Position numbers and translations under genes: made by a program
Shown here: piece by piece, positions 10,734 to 23,074 of the stretch
Layout of the letters: each line of letters starts with the position of its first letter
Position numbering within the stretch: position 1 is the stretch's first letter
From: Monosporascus cannonballus
Lineage: Eukaryota; Ascomycota; Sordariomycetes; Xylariales
Direction of reading: 5' to 3'
Length of the DNA: 64,000 nucleotides
NCBI GenBank assembly: GCA_004154925.1
Contig: QJNS01000049.1
Span: 186,001 to 250,000 of the forward strand
Notes under the pieces: model-generated
What the model was told of the DNA's origin: nothing
Seen by the model: only the letters and a program-made list of their open reading frames with translations
The model's database searches: none

Positions 10734-12931
10734 CGATTTCCCTTTTCCCTAAATCTTACCTTCAAAATTTTATTTTTTTGGGTAAATATTATCAGTTTTT
10801 TACGATATCGAGTCGCATTGTTAAAAATCGGCATCAGGTTTCCTTTATTATTTATCGGCAAAACCTGCTTCATATTTTCGACGATTTTAACTTTAAAATT
10901 ATGCCGTATTCCTTATGTTTTTCTAAAGATTAAAAATGCGAAATAATAAAAAATGTTTCCAAATATAAAGCTTACGTTAAACTTAAATATTCTTATAATA
11001 AGATTAATATTCTTTTTTCCTCCTTGGAAAATATTTGCGCCGAAAATTAACGCCTAGAACGAAAGGAGGTTTTTGTAAAAGAACGTTTTTTGAAATTATA
11101 AAAACGTTATTAACAGGAAATAAATAAAGTTATCGTACGCTTAATTCGTTTTCGGAAACAAAAAGCTTTTTTTCGTTCGAAAAGGATAAAAATGGTATAA
11201 TAGGAATTATAATCGTTCGAAAAACTAAAAAAGCAAAAACGCCAGAAACAGGCTATCGCCGAGGCTTCCATAGCTGCATTAATTCTTTCTGCTAATCTCG
11301 TAAATTAGTTTGGTATCGGTAATACCGATTGGTCCGTTAGGAACACCGATTAGGATACGGTTATTCTTAATAATCCCGTTATTACTAGTAAAAAGTTTTT
11401 AACAAACGTTAGGCGTTAATAAGGTTTTTGGCAAATTTCCAAGTATTTTCAAAGTCTGGATATTTTTTCCACTTAATTAGATATTTGATATATCCATCTT
11501 ATTTTTACATATCGAAGATTTTCTCCAATTTTATACCTATTCGTTTTCTATTTCCATATCGTTTTATACCGTATATACTTTAATTATATCTGCTATTAAT
11601 TCAAATAAAAAACATAAAAAGTTAAATAAAATTTAACTTTTAATAAAAATTCCAATTAATAATTATTTTCTGCGATTTTTTTTTATAATTTTATATAAAC
11701 TAATATATTTGAAATCGAGTTTTTTATTAAATCGTTTCGTTCAATTATTTTTTATAATAAAAAAACCATTTTTCCTTTTTCGAAAATTAATCTCTTTAAC
11801 CTTTTCGAGTTATAATATTGGTTTATTTAATTTCGTACGAATTCCAGTTTTATCTTTATTTGTTAATACAATTATTATAATTATTTTAACGTAAAACTTA
11901 TTTTAACATTAATTAAATCGTTACCGCAAATTTTTTATTAATTTTTAAAATTAAATCAAAATTTATATTTACAAATATTATTTTAAAGGTTTTATAGTAA
12001 TTAATATTATAAGCTAAATAAACAATCAGTAATTTTTTAACTTTATTATTTTATTCGTAAGTAATATAATATTATAAGTAAATTTTTAAAGTTTAATTTA
12101 TTCGTTTTATTACTTTATCCGTTTAAAATTTAAATACGTTAAATAACTTATAATTTCAGCCGATTTATGCTATTAGGCTCTGCCAAAACTCAAATACAAA
12201 TATCGATCCTTTATTTGAAATAATTTCTATAAGCAATCCGTATATATTAAAAATATATCTAAAAAAATATATGCTAATTATTCGGCATTTATATCGTCAT
12301 AATATAGTAAGAAATAAGAAGATTTCGTAAATCAGTTAACGATTAAGAAAATGCTGTCGTAATGTATTTCCATAGTTAAATCCTTTAACATAAAAAGTTT
12401 AATAATAAACACGAATATAATTAAAGACCATAATCGCTTTATAATTAATAATAATTGTAACTTTCCGTATGGCTTATATCGTTAAACTTTCGTTTTAACG
12501 CAAATATCGCATTGCTGTATAATTTTTTATATTATAAATTTTGTTTTAGAAGCGAAATATATATATTAAAGTTTTTTTAAAATTTTATAAGTCCTTAAAT
12601 ATCCATATGATTAATATTCGTATATTTCGCGTATTAAATCCTTTTAATATTCCTTTGGAATTTATATTTTATTAATTTTTTGATTTTCTGGTAAACCGTT
12701 ATTATATTACTGAATATTTTGATATATATCGAAAGGTACTGCCTAAATTATCGTAATCTGTTATAAAAATAAATATCTTTTTATAATTGTAATAAAAATT
12801 ATATAATTAATTTTAACTAATTTTTCCTTAAGGTTTAATCGTTTACTTAAAGCATTTACTCTGTTATTTTCCCATTTTCTTTTATAAATGATAACAAAAT
12901 CGAAATTCGCCAATTTTTCCGCGTAACAAAA

Positions 12932-13135
12932 TTATCGTCCTATAAGTTCTGTGGTCGTAATAAATCGGGTAAGATTTTGATAATCCGTATAAATCTTAAC
13001 TTGGTATAAACTTCCTTTTAGGAAATACCTAAATTCCCGAAATGCCAGAATAATAGCCATAAATTCCTTATCTGGAATGCCGTAATTAAATTCGGTTCCT
13101 TTTAACTTGTACGAAAGAAATATAATAAAATACAA
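12932..13135 (-). pseudogene. RNase H domain fragment of gypsy pol
   Basis: An open 67-codon stretch left between RIP stops. It reads LKGTEFNYGIPDKEFMAIIL and continues into FREFRYFLKG and YTDYQNLTRFI, the end of the Ty3/gypsy RNase H domain (family pattern: NY-DKE-L-AI, then a T/SDH-type step). The catalytic His position is Tyr here (TDYQN), compatible with CAC/T to TAC/T change. It is a domain remnant, not an independent gene. Confidence 0.85.
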
Positions 13136-15773
13136 TTTATTTCTATTATTTCGTTATCCGATCATTACGTTTAACGCGTAATCCGAAATATCGGTTTTTA
13201 GCTTAACGGGGCGATTTAAATCGTACATAATTAATATTAACTTGCTAATAATTATATTTTTAATTTCTTAAAATGTTTTTTCCGTTTTTGGCGTCCATTT
13301 AAATATTTTTACTTTTTTAATAAAATTTATTAAAGATATAATTATTTTGTTAAGTTTTAAGTAAATTTCTTATAGTAATTAACAAGTCCAAAAAACCTGT
13401 ATATTTCCTTAATTATTATTAATATTTGCCATTTTATAATTACCGCGATTTTCTTAAAAACTATTTTAATATATTCTTAAGTAATAATATGTCCTAAATA
13501 TTTTATTTTTTATATATAAAATTAATTCTTTTTTCCGTTAATAAATTTCTTACGTTTCATAAAATTTAAAAAACCTTATAAATATATTTTGCATATATCT
13601 TTTCCATTTTTAAAAAAATGAAAATATCGTCGAGGTAATAAACAACAATAATATCGAAATATTGTTATAATACGTAATTAATTATTTATTAAAAAATTAT
13701 CAATATGTTCGTAAATTCTATTAATATAATTAAATATTTAAATAATTTATATTTCGTTTTGAAAATTATTTTTTATTCGTATCTTTTTTTAATCCTAATA
13801 AAGTTATATCCATTTTTAAAATCGAATACTATAAACCATTTAGTTCCGTAATTAAAGGTAATAACGTTTAATCCTTAATAATAATATCGTTTAATTATCG
13901 ATAATTAATTATAAATCGTAATTTTCTATTTTTTTAAGTACGAAAAACATAAGGTATTCTGCTAATAATTTCGAAAATCAAATCCATCCTTTTTATAACC
14001 AATTTTTCAGATATTCTTTGAAAATACGTAATTCGTTTCCGTTAAGATTATAAATAAAGTAAAACTTTGTCAAAAATCCTTTTTTAAAAATTATTTCGTA
14101 ACCTTATTTGCTATATTTTAATAATTTCGTATTAAATTCCATTTTAAAAAGGTATTTATATCTATGGTATTATAATAATATATTAAATAAATTTTCTTTA
14201 TTTTTTAAATTATTATTCTTATTATTTTAAATCGTTATTTAATTATTTTAATTTCGTTTTAATAATAGTAATAATACGTTATATTTCTTTAATATCCGTT
14301 TTTTTATATCTTATATTTTTAAGTAATAAAAATTTTATCGTATCTTTATACCTATATTTATTATTATTATTAATTAAATATTAAAATCTAAGTATCTTTT
14401 TTTTTATTTATTAAGAAAAAATAAAACAAATTTTACCTGGCTAATTCTGTCGTGAATTAAAATTCCGTACTAACGTATCCATAATAATTTTAAAATTATA
14501 TCGAAATTAATTATGTAATATAGTTCTTAAAAAAAAATCTCAAAATAATTAATTTTGCCTATAATCTTTCCGTTATCATAAACAAATTCCTAACTTTCGG
14601 CATTTGTTATTATATAAGGTTTTAACTTATATTTTCATAATAATTTAAACTTATTAATTAAATTTGGTACAATACAATTCCCGCCCAAAATTCCGTAATC
14701 CACTATTACCATATACCAATATGTTCTAATTCGTATATCCAAAATAATAAGGTCGTTAACGTTTTTTATTATGGCGTTTAAAACCTTTTTATGAAATTCT
14801 CTTTAATTTCTTCAAGTTTTGTTATTCTGCGGCTTTTTTATAAGTGACCTTTTTTTTAATTTCTATTCGAATTTATCGAGTTTTTTCTGTTTTTCTTTTC
14901 GTTTAACATATTAAGTTATTATATCTGTTATTATTACCGGCGTACTATTTCTTTAAATTATATTTATTACTTTTAAATATGCTGTAATATTTCTCCTTAT
15001 CGAATAAACTATTTTTTTATTTATAATTATATCTTATTATACTTTGTTTTAATTAACGTTTTAAAAATCTCCTATATATTAACGTATTTTTTCCTTAATA
15101 ACCTTTTTTAAGGATTTATGATAAATATTAATTTAAAATAAAAATCTGTAATAATTCTTTAATAATACTTCTTAACCGTACATTAAATTAACTCCTTTTC
15201 CGTTTAATAATTATATTATTTATAATAACCAAACAAGGCTTTTTACGGATATTACTTTTTTTGGGGCCAGGTTTTTATTTCGGTTAATTATTAAATATTT
15301 TTTAAAGTTATAAATCGAAAATATTAATATTATTATTTATTATCCTTATTATTTCCGGTACGGTTTAAAACATCGAATTTTTCATAATTTATATGGGTAA
15401 TATGTTCGTAAATATATTATTTCTATTTTTCGTAATTAGGATATTCTTGTCGTCGACAATATATGGCGTACTTTTTGCCATATCGATTAAAAATTCCGGG
15501 ATAAATTTGTTTTATCCAGTTTTAATATTTGCATAATTATCCTTATAATACTTTTTATTATGTTCGCAATATTTATTCAGCCAGTTTTTTAATTCTTCGC
15601 ATTTTTCGTCGGACTTTTTATTATAATAATCCTTATTTAACCTTTTGTTATAAACCTAATGCATATTTGATTTGGATTATATTAATAATTTTACTATCGT
15701 TTCCTTAATTATTCCTAAACTATTTTTCCGGTATAGGTATCCAGTTATCTTGTTATAATTTCTTGGGTTTTCT

Positions 15774-15815
15774 ATATTTATAAGCCTTATGTCCTATTTT
15801 GCCGTAATTAAAGCA
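15774..15815 (-). pseudogene. Mutated Gag CCHC zinc knuckle
   Basis: The minus-strand translation CFNYGKIGHKAYKY keeps exact CX2CX4HX4C spacing, but the second and fourth ligands are Tyr (TGC/T to TAC/T). This identifies the Gag nucleocapsid part of copy 1 and shows loss of zinc binding through G to A changes on the sense strand. Confidence 0.85.
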
Positions 15816-16678
15816 TTTAATTTAACTTTAATTTTATTTCTGGATAACGCCGAATTCCATAAATTCTAATGCCGTTTTGTAAAAAATAAATAGTACGTCT
15901 TATTTTTTCTCTTAATTAAATTTATTATATTCCGAACGTAAAGCATATTATCCTTTTTTTTCTTATCGTTTTTCAAACTGTCGATTATCAACCTTAATTA
16001 TTTTTGTAATATACCGATTTAAGATAATTAATTACTTAATTCGAATAATCTTATTTTTCATATTATCCTTTACCTCTTTATGAAATATGTTAATAAAGGC
16101 ATCGGTCTTATTATTTCTTTATCCGGCCTTAGCCGCAAAACTTTTGAAAATCACGGCATACTTAAACGCAAATTCTTTTTATCGGAATTATAACAGATAT
16201 TAAACCGTAAATTACTTTTTATCCGGATTGCCGAAATTATTACGTATTTTATCTTCGAAATTGATATAAAATAAAAAGATTTTATTAATAAAATCCTTTT
16301 TATTAACCTTTTTTATTTTTAGGAAATTTCTTATAATGGGCTTAAACCAATTAGCCGCATTTCTCGTTACGTATAGTTTTACTGCAAAACCTAATCCGTA
16401 AAATTATTAAGGTCTAGGAAACGAAAATAAACTTGTGCCTAAATTAAAAAAGTTTAAGGGTTATTTTTCTTATCGTAAAGTTCCGGTTTTTTAAGCTTTA
16501 TACGGGCGAAAAAGGTTTAGGTAAGTAGCGTAACTTTAAATTGTCGAACTTTTTTTTCCAGCTTTCGAATTCGAGCTTAAAGCTATTAAATAGGGGCTTT
16601 TTAAACGTTGGTCAATATTTTAATAATGTTAAATATTGTTCAGAATCTGACGGTACTATTGAATAAAACCTTGTAACG

Positions 16679-17056
16679 TATAACGGCTATATAGTTTAAC
16701 TAATTATTAAACCTTAGTTATACGGATTTATATTAGCAGAAATATCGTAAGAACCTAAGCAATAAATATAGTAATCGTATTACGTCTCGTAATTTTAAAA
16801 ATATTTTAGGTAATAATATTATATTATAAACAAAAATTATTTAAATTATGGGAATAATAAATATATATATCCTATTCCTATTTATTAGCTTATCTTTACT
16901 TAACCGTACTTAATAAATTTTTGTTAAATAATTGCTTAATATTAATTAGTTGTACTTAGCAGATTTTTGCTAAACACCTCGTTACGTGATTTGAAAGGTG
17001 GTCCGTGTTATTCTCGTTAACTGTTTCCTGAGGCCGGAGCCTGTCAGGTCGTAACA
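16679..17056 (-). repeat. Right (5') LTR of gypsy copy 1
   Basis: Begins TATAACGGCTATATAG (inner end, RIP-mutated) and ends GGTCGTAACA (outer end, intact), followed by ACAAC. It pairs with the LTR at 10356-10733. Read in the element sense it starts TGTTACGACC, a common start for fungal gypsy LTRs. Confidence 0.9.
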
Positions 17057-17179
17057 ACAACGAAATAACAATTAAAAACTTATAATAAGAGGATATGTCG
17101 AATATTACTAAAAAATATTTAAATTTATAGCTAGAAAAATATGTTTAAAGTTGACAAAATCAAACGTTAAGATTTTTAC

Positions 17180-17405
17180 GTACAAATTGTATGGAAAAAT
17201 GTTAAGATCAGAGGAGTAAATTTAGTTATAAATAAATACGTAACAAAAATATATAAAAATACAACGTTGTATTTAATATACTTACGTTAGTTTTCTATAA
17301 TATATTAAAGTATTATTTATAGATACGTATTATTCGTTACGTTATAATTATTTGAACATATAGTATCATTTTTTCCATACAACATATTTTTCATTTTTAC
17401 TCCAC
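17180..17405. repeat. Degraded inverted-repeat element
   Basis: TTGTATGGAAAAATG at 17186-17200 is repeated inverted near 17369-17384. GGAGTAAA and ATACGTA words recur inverted on either side, and the centre is a perfect 18-bp palindrome AAATACAACGTTGTATTT (17257-17274). It looks like a MITE or folded-back fragment. The remaining sequence from 17062 to 17790 is AT-rich without a gene. Confidence 0.55.
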
Positions 17406-17790
17406 TTTTACGTTTTATATTATATCTTTATATTTAATTAAGATATTAAATATTAGAAAGCCTAATTATGTAGCTTTTTTAAACAAATAATAATGCATTA
17501 ACCATCTTTTTAATATATTTAAAATCGAGAAAGTTATTAATTTTTTCCGTAGGACATATAAAATGTATAGCAAAACTTAATTTCAAATATATTAAAATAT
17601 GAAAAAATTATTACATAATTATTACAATTTTCAAACTATGCTTAGTTGGTAAAGGGCTTAAAACTAATAATAGTATTAAACGCCGCTTATTTATCCGATT
17701 TCTATTAGAATTTTAAAGTATTATTGAAAATATAACGATTTTGCCGATTTTGTATGAGAAATCGCCGGCGCGTTGAGAGAGTGGAGCGTT

Positions 17791-18059
17791 GATATAACGG
17801 CTAGGCGGTTTAACCAACTATTAAACCTTAGTCGTACGAGTTTATGCTGGCAGAAACATCGTGGGATTCTGAATAATAAATACAGTAACGTATTACGTCT
17901 CTTATTACTAAAAATACCAAAGTTATATTGTAAACGATTAATATTAATAAGTATTGCAAGCTGCTGTTATTGAAATTATAGAATTAATACGCGTATATAT
18001 TTTCCTTATTTTTAGCTTAATTATTTGTAATTACGTAACCGGTCGTGATTACGATTATT
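17791..18059 (-). mobile_element. Truncated solo LTR, gypsy copy 1 family
   Basis: TATAACGGCTAGGCGGTTTAACC and the following 100 bp match the outer part of the LTR at 10356. The match fades by about 18058, where the next insertion begins, and the GTCGTAACA end is missing. Confidence 0.7.
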
Positions 18060-18179
18060 TGTGAGAAAAGCGAGGATGCGACGCTAAGCACAAGACCAAA
18101 AGATCAACAATTCCAAACCCCAATTGGGGTTTGAACACTCTAATCCACGTTATAAGGACTAGCTGTGCATATCCTCACA
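18060..18179. mobile_element. 120-bp GC-richer insertion with TGTGAG...CTCACA ends
   Basis: Starts TGTGAG and ends CTCACA. It is unmutated compared with its surroundings and contains a perfect 20-bp palindrome CAAACCCCAATTGGGGTTTG (18114-18133). It shares terminal hexamers with the 188-bp insertion at 22887. No clear target-site duplication. It may be a solo LTR or other miniature element, or a fragment. Confidence 0.45.
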
Positions 18180-19325
18180 TAAACTCGAATATAACTATAT
18201 ACTATAATCGTTTTACGATTAGTAATAATTGTAATTTTTTATAAGGTTTATTTTATCGTATTTTATCTTTATTATATAAGTCGTATTATTATCGTATTCT
18301 TTAAACCATTATTTTTATTTTAAGAAAAGAATATATACGTTAAAGTTGTTCTAAGGTTTTTAAATCCCTGGATATTTATATAACTAGTATTTATGTATTT
18401 TTCGTTCTAGGCTTTCTCGATAATTTTCTAGTATTTGTATTTTGTTTTTTTAATCTTTTAGGAAAATATTATTATATTGCTGGATTTTTTAATGCATATC
18501 GAAAGGTACAGCCCGTATTGCCGTAATCAGTTGCGGGCATAAGTATCTTTTTGTAGTAATATCAAATATTATATGGCTAACTTTAATCAATTTCTTTCGA
18601 AATTTGATCGCTTGTTTAAAATATCGGCTTTATCGTTTTCTAAGCCCTTTTTGTAAATAATAACGAAGTTAAAATTTGTCAATGTTTCTACGTATTTTAA
18701 TTATTATTTTGTAAGTTCCTTGGTCGTAATAAAACGGGTAACATTTTGATAATCCGTATATACCTTGATTTGATATAAGTTTTTCTTTAGAAAGTATTTG
18801 AATTCTCGAAATGCTATAATAATAGCTTTAAATCTTTTGTTTAGAATGCCGTAATTAAGTTCGGCTCTTTTTAATTTATGTAAAAAAATACAATAGAATA
18901 TAATTTGCCTTAATTGTTTTGCTGTCCGATTATCATGTTTAACGTATAATCCGAAATATCGGTTTCTAATTTAACGGGACGGGTTGGATCGTATATGATT
19001 AATACTGGCTTGCTGGTAATCGTATCCTTAATATTTGAAACGCCTTTTTATTTCGGGCGTTTATTTGAACTTTTTTTTCGTAAAATTCGTTAAGGGTATA
19101 ATTATTTTGCTAAAATTCCGAATAAACTTTTTATAATAACTGGCGAATCCAAGGAATACCTGTACTTTGTTTTAACTGTGCTTAACGTTTGTTATTTTGT
19201 AATTGCAGCAATCTTTTTAGATTTTATCCTAATAGATCCTATGGTAGAAATATATTTTCAATATTGTATTTTTTATACGTAAAACTAATTTTCTCTAAGT
19301 GAATAAGTAGCGAAAATATATATCT
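18180..19325 (-). pseudogene. Gypsy pol fragment (integrase start to RNase H and part of RT)
   Basis: Aligns by eye with 12420-13500 of copy 1. The minus strand reads KLKRAELNYGILNKRFKAII and later FREFKYFLKK with YTDYQNVTRFIT, i.e. RNase H. Both ends are truncated and stops are frequent. It joins abruptly to an LTR fragment at about 19326. Confidence 0.75.
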
Positions 19326-19482
19326 TGACCACCTTATTGGCTTATTATCAATGAGTTAATAACTTAGTTTATTGGTTTACTACTAGTGAATTAGTAATCC
19401 ATTACGTAATCTAACCCACTTGAACCTTTTGGCTATTTCTGTTATAACTGTTTTTAAAGGCCGTAACTCGTCAAATTGCAAG
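19326..19482 (-). repeat. LTR fragment of the 62790-type gypsy LTR
   Basis: Contains the repeated words CTTATTGGCTTATT, TTAATAACTTAG and CCATTACGTAATCTAACC, and ends GGCCGTAACTCGTCAAATTGCA. These match the second half of the LTR at 62790-63176. The first half is absent. Confidence 0.6.
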
Positions 19483-22219
19483 AAGAATTATTTACTCATA
19501 AATTAATAGTTATTAATATGACGGGCACGATGCGTAGGTTGAACGGAGGCACGGCCCAACAAAGGTTTATATTTAAGGTAAGAAGGAAAGAGGAGAAACA
19601 GCTAGCCATTTGCATGGTGGCTATTTCTTATATATATATGGGTAAACTCGGGCTAAGGAGCTCGCTCCGTAAGCCCAAGTTGCGTTATAAACTTTAGCCT
19701 ATAATATTACCCTTTTTTTCGCCCTTAAGAAATAACGAAATTACTGCGAAACGGCAGCAACTTTATTTATATTTTTTTTCTTTTGTCCTTATTCGTACCT
19801 TTACGTTTTTATTAATTCCGTTTTTATTTTTAAATAATTTTTCGAAATTATTAAAAGTAATTATATTTTTAAAGTTATTATATAACTTTTATATTAATTC
19901 GGCGTAACCTACCTATTTTACGGATAGTTTCTTTCGGCGACCGCAGTTTATGCGCTTATTTTCGGGTCTTAATATATATTTTATTATATATATTTTTTCC
20001 TTTTTTAATAATATCGGTAATAATTAATTATTATTTAAAATTTAACTTAATGCTAAGTTTGTTATTATTAAACATTAGGAAATTTAGGTCAAATTTTGGA
20101 TATATCCTTAATAACATATTTAATTTTATAAAATTATACCGTATAATTATAATAATTATTATTTAATATATATTTAAAATATGTTTTAAATAATTACGGC
20201 ATAAACATGTTTTTTAAATTTAATTATATAAGTTTGTTATTTCGAAACGTAACATCTATTTTTTAAAAATATTAATTAATTATTTTCTTTAAATGTATAT
20301 TAACATTATATAATTTATATAAATCTTGTATTTTGTCGTAAATTTCTAATAATATTAAAAATCTTTTCTGTTTTAAAAATTAATTTATAAATTACGGGTA
20401 TTTCGTTAATAAACCTTATATCATATCCGTAAATTAAGAAAAAAAGGTTTATCTTTAACGAAAGGTTTTTGTTGTTAAAGGTTAATTGTATTATTAATAG
20501 AAATTCGGCTTAGTTACATTATATATAATTTATATAATAACGGAAACATACGGAAGTTTCTTAATTAATTCTTTTTCTTAATTTTGTCGATTTAAAAGTA
20601 AAAAAATATATTAAATTATTATTATATATTTATTAAGTTATATAAATAAATTTTAAATTTACTCATTTAAATGTTTTTTATCGGATTTTAATTTTTTAAA
20701 AAACCCATAATATTTCTAATAATAAATAATATACTATTAAATGTATGTTTTCGTATTTATATTAAATATTATAAAAGACTGAGGGTTTTTTGGGTTTTAA
20801 CTATGAATTAATTATAAAATTTATTAAATAATCTGAATAAAATCGGCTTAAAATAAATAAGGGCCGTAATAACCTTTTTTTCGTTTTTTTATACGTAGAA
20901 TTTGCTATATATATTATTATTACGACAAAAACAGCATATATTTAAAATTTATTTCGGTTAATAATAATTACGGATTAATATTATGAATGTAACTGTTTTT
21001 TTAAATAACCGGTAATATAAAAGTTATATATTCATCAAATTAATAATACTCGGAATAAATTTTTAAATAAAAATTTAAATACGTTTTCAAAAATATAAAA
21101 TGTTTTTAAAATTAAAAATATTCCGTTATAAAAACTTTTATTACGTTTATAACTAAGAGGAAATTACGTAACATTTAGGCCATAACGGCATATATTATAT
21201 TTAAAAGTTTATTTTTCATAAGTTTTAAATTTTATATTTCTTAAAAAAGATTTTCGAAAAATATTTTTTATTAAAGGATATAACCTGGCGTTTATTATTA
21301 TTTTATTTTACGTAAATTATAGTTATTAACATTGTTTAAATTTGTATCGATTTATTACATAATTATTTTTCCTTAATTAACCGGGTTACTCGCTTTTTAA
21401 ATTTAATATTTTTTTTACCGCGAAATATATTTAATAACGTACGAAATATAATATCGGATTAGTTTATTAATTTGCCAAAATACTATTTAAATACGAAAAT
21501 AAATATAAATAAAAAATTGGTTTATTAAATTTATTTTTTAATAAATTTGTAAATATTTATAAAATATTCAAAGTTCGCATAATTTATTAAGAATATAAAA
21601 AGATTAATTAATTCCTAAAACTTCGTTTTTTATTCTGTTAATATTTTAATAATAATTAATAATTTTTCATTATATTTTTCTTAATTATATTTAATTAAAG
21701 CTAATCTTTTAAAAAAATACGTAACTAATTATAAACGCTGTAATAAGTCGAATTAAAATTAATATCTTTTAATTACCCAGCCGGAACAATTTACGTTTAT
21801 TACCATTTCCTTTTCGGGATCCTAATACGTAAAAATAAATACTATAATAAAAGATTTTTTAGGTCGGTCGAAAACCTATTACTTCTTATTTTTCCAATAA
21901 ACAGATGTCTTTTTTTAATTAGTCGTAAAAAAAACTATTACCTCGTTAAAAGTTTTATAAAAATTTGATAAAAATTAACGAATTTAATAAAAGTTTTAAT
22001 CTTTTTTACATTAATAAAAACTTTTTATTTCGGAATAACAAATACCTTTTTGGAATTAATTTTCAAATTTATTTTTATTTTAATAATAAATTTTAAATAT
22101 TTCGTTTCTTAACTTACAAATTTGCATTTATCCGGGTCCAGCTTTAATTCTATTTCCGCCAAACGGCAAAATACCAGCTTAATCTAAATTAAATACTCAA
22201 TTTAAAAACCGGATAAATA

Positions 22220-22545
22220 AATTAATATATTATTTATTTATATACAGAATAAAAATTATTAAAATAATCTTTTAACGTAATATTAATATAATGCAAAAAA
22301 ACAAGCGGTATAGTATTAAAACCGAATAAATATACCAGCTATTCGAAAAACCCGCAACGTATACGGAATATAATTTTTTATTCGTTTTCCTGGCGAATAC
22401 GTAACCGGTAAAAAACCGTTCAAACGTCGAACTTCGTAAACCACCGGGCCTATAATAAGGTTCGTAACGTTTTTTTATTAACAAAAAAAGGTAATAATTT
22501 CGTTGCGTAATTTTATTTAATTTCCTTACAAATATTATTAACATA
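22220..22545 (-). pseudogene. Reverse transcriptase fragment, second gypsy family
   Basis: The minus strand reads LNKITQRNYY, then WFTKFDV and FFE.LVYLFG in a neighbouring frame, then YINNILIYL. These correspond to the LN-IT-RNRYPLP, WFTKLD, LYE-LVMPFG and YLDD blocks of Ty3/gypsy reverse transcriptase. The catalytic pair DD has become NN (GAC/T to AAC/T), a RIP-type change that would abolish activity. A frame change lies between the first and second block. Confidence 0.8.
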
Positions 22546-22886
22546 TTTATGGAAAGATTATGGACCTAAATCTAATTTTTATCGAATAAATTTATAAATA
22601 TTTTACGTAAAATTAATAATTTTTCTTTGAATATCTTTATATAAAAATTTTTATATAATTATTTTTTAACCCAAAATATCTATTTTTAAGTTTATTATTA
22701 CGTCGTTATTATTACGATAAAATAATAATAATAAATTTTCGTTATTTACAAAAAAGTTTTAAAATTCTTATATTTTTTTTAAAAAAAACGTTCCGTTATA
22801 TTCTTAAAGATTAATTACGGTTTTATTTTTAAGTCCTTATTAATATTTTTTATAAAAATTACGAATACTGTAAGATAATAGATAGC

Positions 22887-23074
22887 TGTGAGCTGGGTGA
22901 GGTGATCTCCGACCAGTCGTAGCGCAGATTCCAAGAAGTAAGTGTATTAGGTTACTTCCATCTGGCGTTTCCCACTAGCTGCCAGATGGTGGATTTATAC
23001 TAGTAAGTGGGTCGGTGGCTGATCGGTGGCTGGTCGGCTACAAGCCTTATCCTCATAGGGGCTGTATTCTCACA
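22887..23074. mobile_element. 188-bp RIP-free insertion inside the second gypsy element (probable solo LTR)
   Basis: Ends TGTGAG and CTCACA, i.e. TG...CA like an LTR. Flanks are ATAGC (22882-22886) and ATAAC (23075-23079), a 5-bp target-site duplication if one G to A change is allowed. The inside is GC-rich and holds a perfect stem CCATCTGGC...GCCAGATGG. It is far less mutated than the host element, which fits a short sequence that escapes RIP. Confidence 0.65.

Larger units (their letters stand above)
10356..17056 (-). mobile_element. Complete Ty3/gypsy LTR retrotransposon, RIP-inactivated (copy 1)
   Basis: Length 6701 bp, flanked by the 5-bp target-site duplication ACAAC (10351-10355 and 17057-17061). 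The LTRs are 378 bp each. Sense is minus: a polypurine tract (plus strand TTTCCCTTTTCCC, about 10738-10750) abuts the left LTR, gag lies at the right and pol runs leftwards. Readable order from the right: Gag zinc knuckle (15774-15815), reverse transcriptase with YLDD (about 13623-13648), RNase H (12932-13135), integrase zinc-binding CxxC (12500-12511). All frames are broken by stops of RIP type, so the copy cannot be autonomous. Confidence 0.93.

Noticed and set aside
18060..18179. tRNA-like or rRNA-like gene
   Set aside because: On the minus strand GTTCAAACC fits a B-box and ATTAGAGTGTTCAAA recalls a short 18S word, but no A-box, cloverleaf or longer rRNA match follows.
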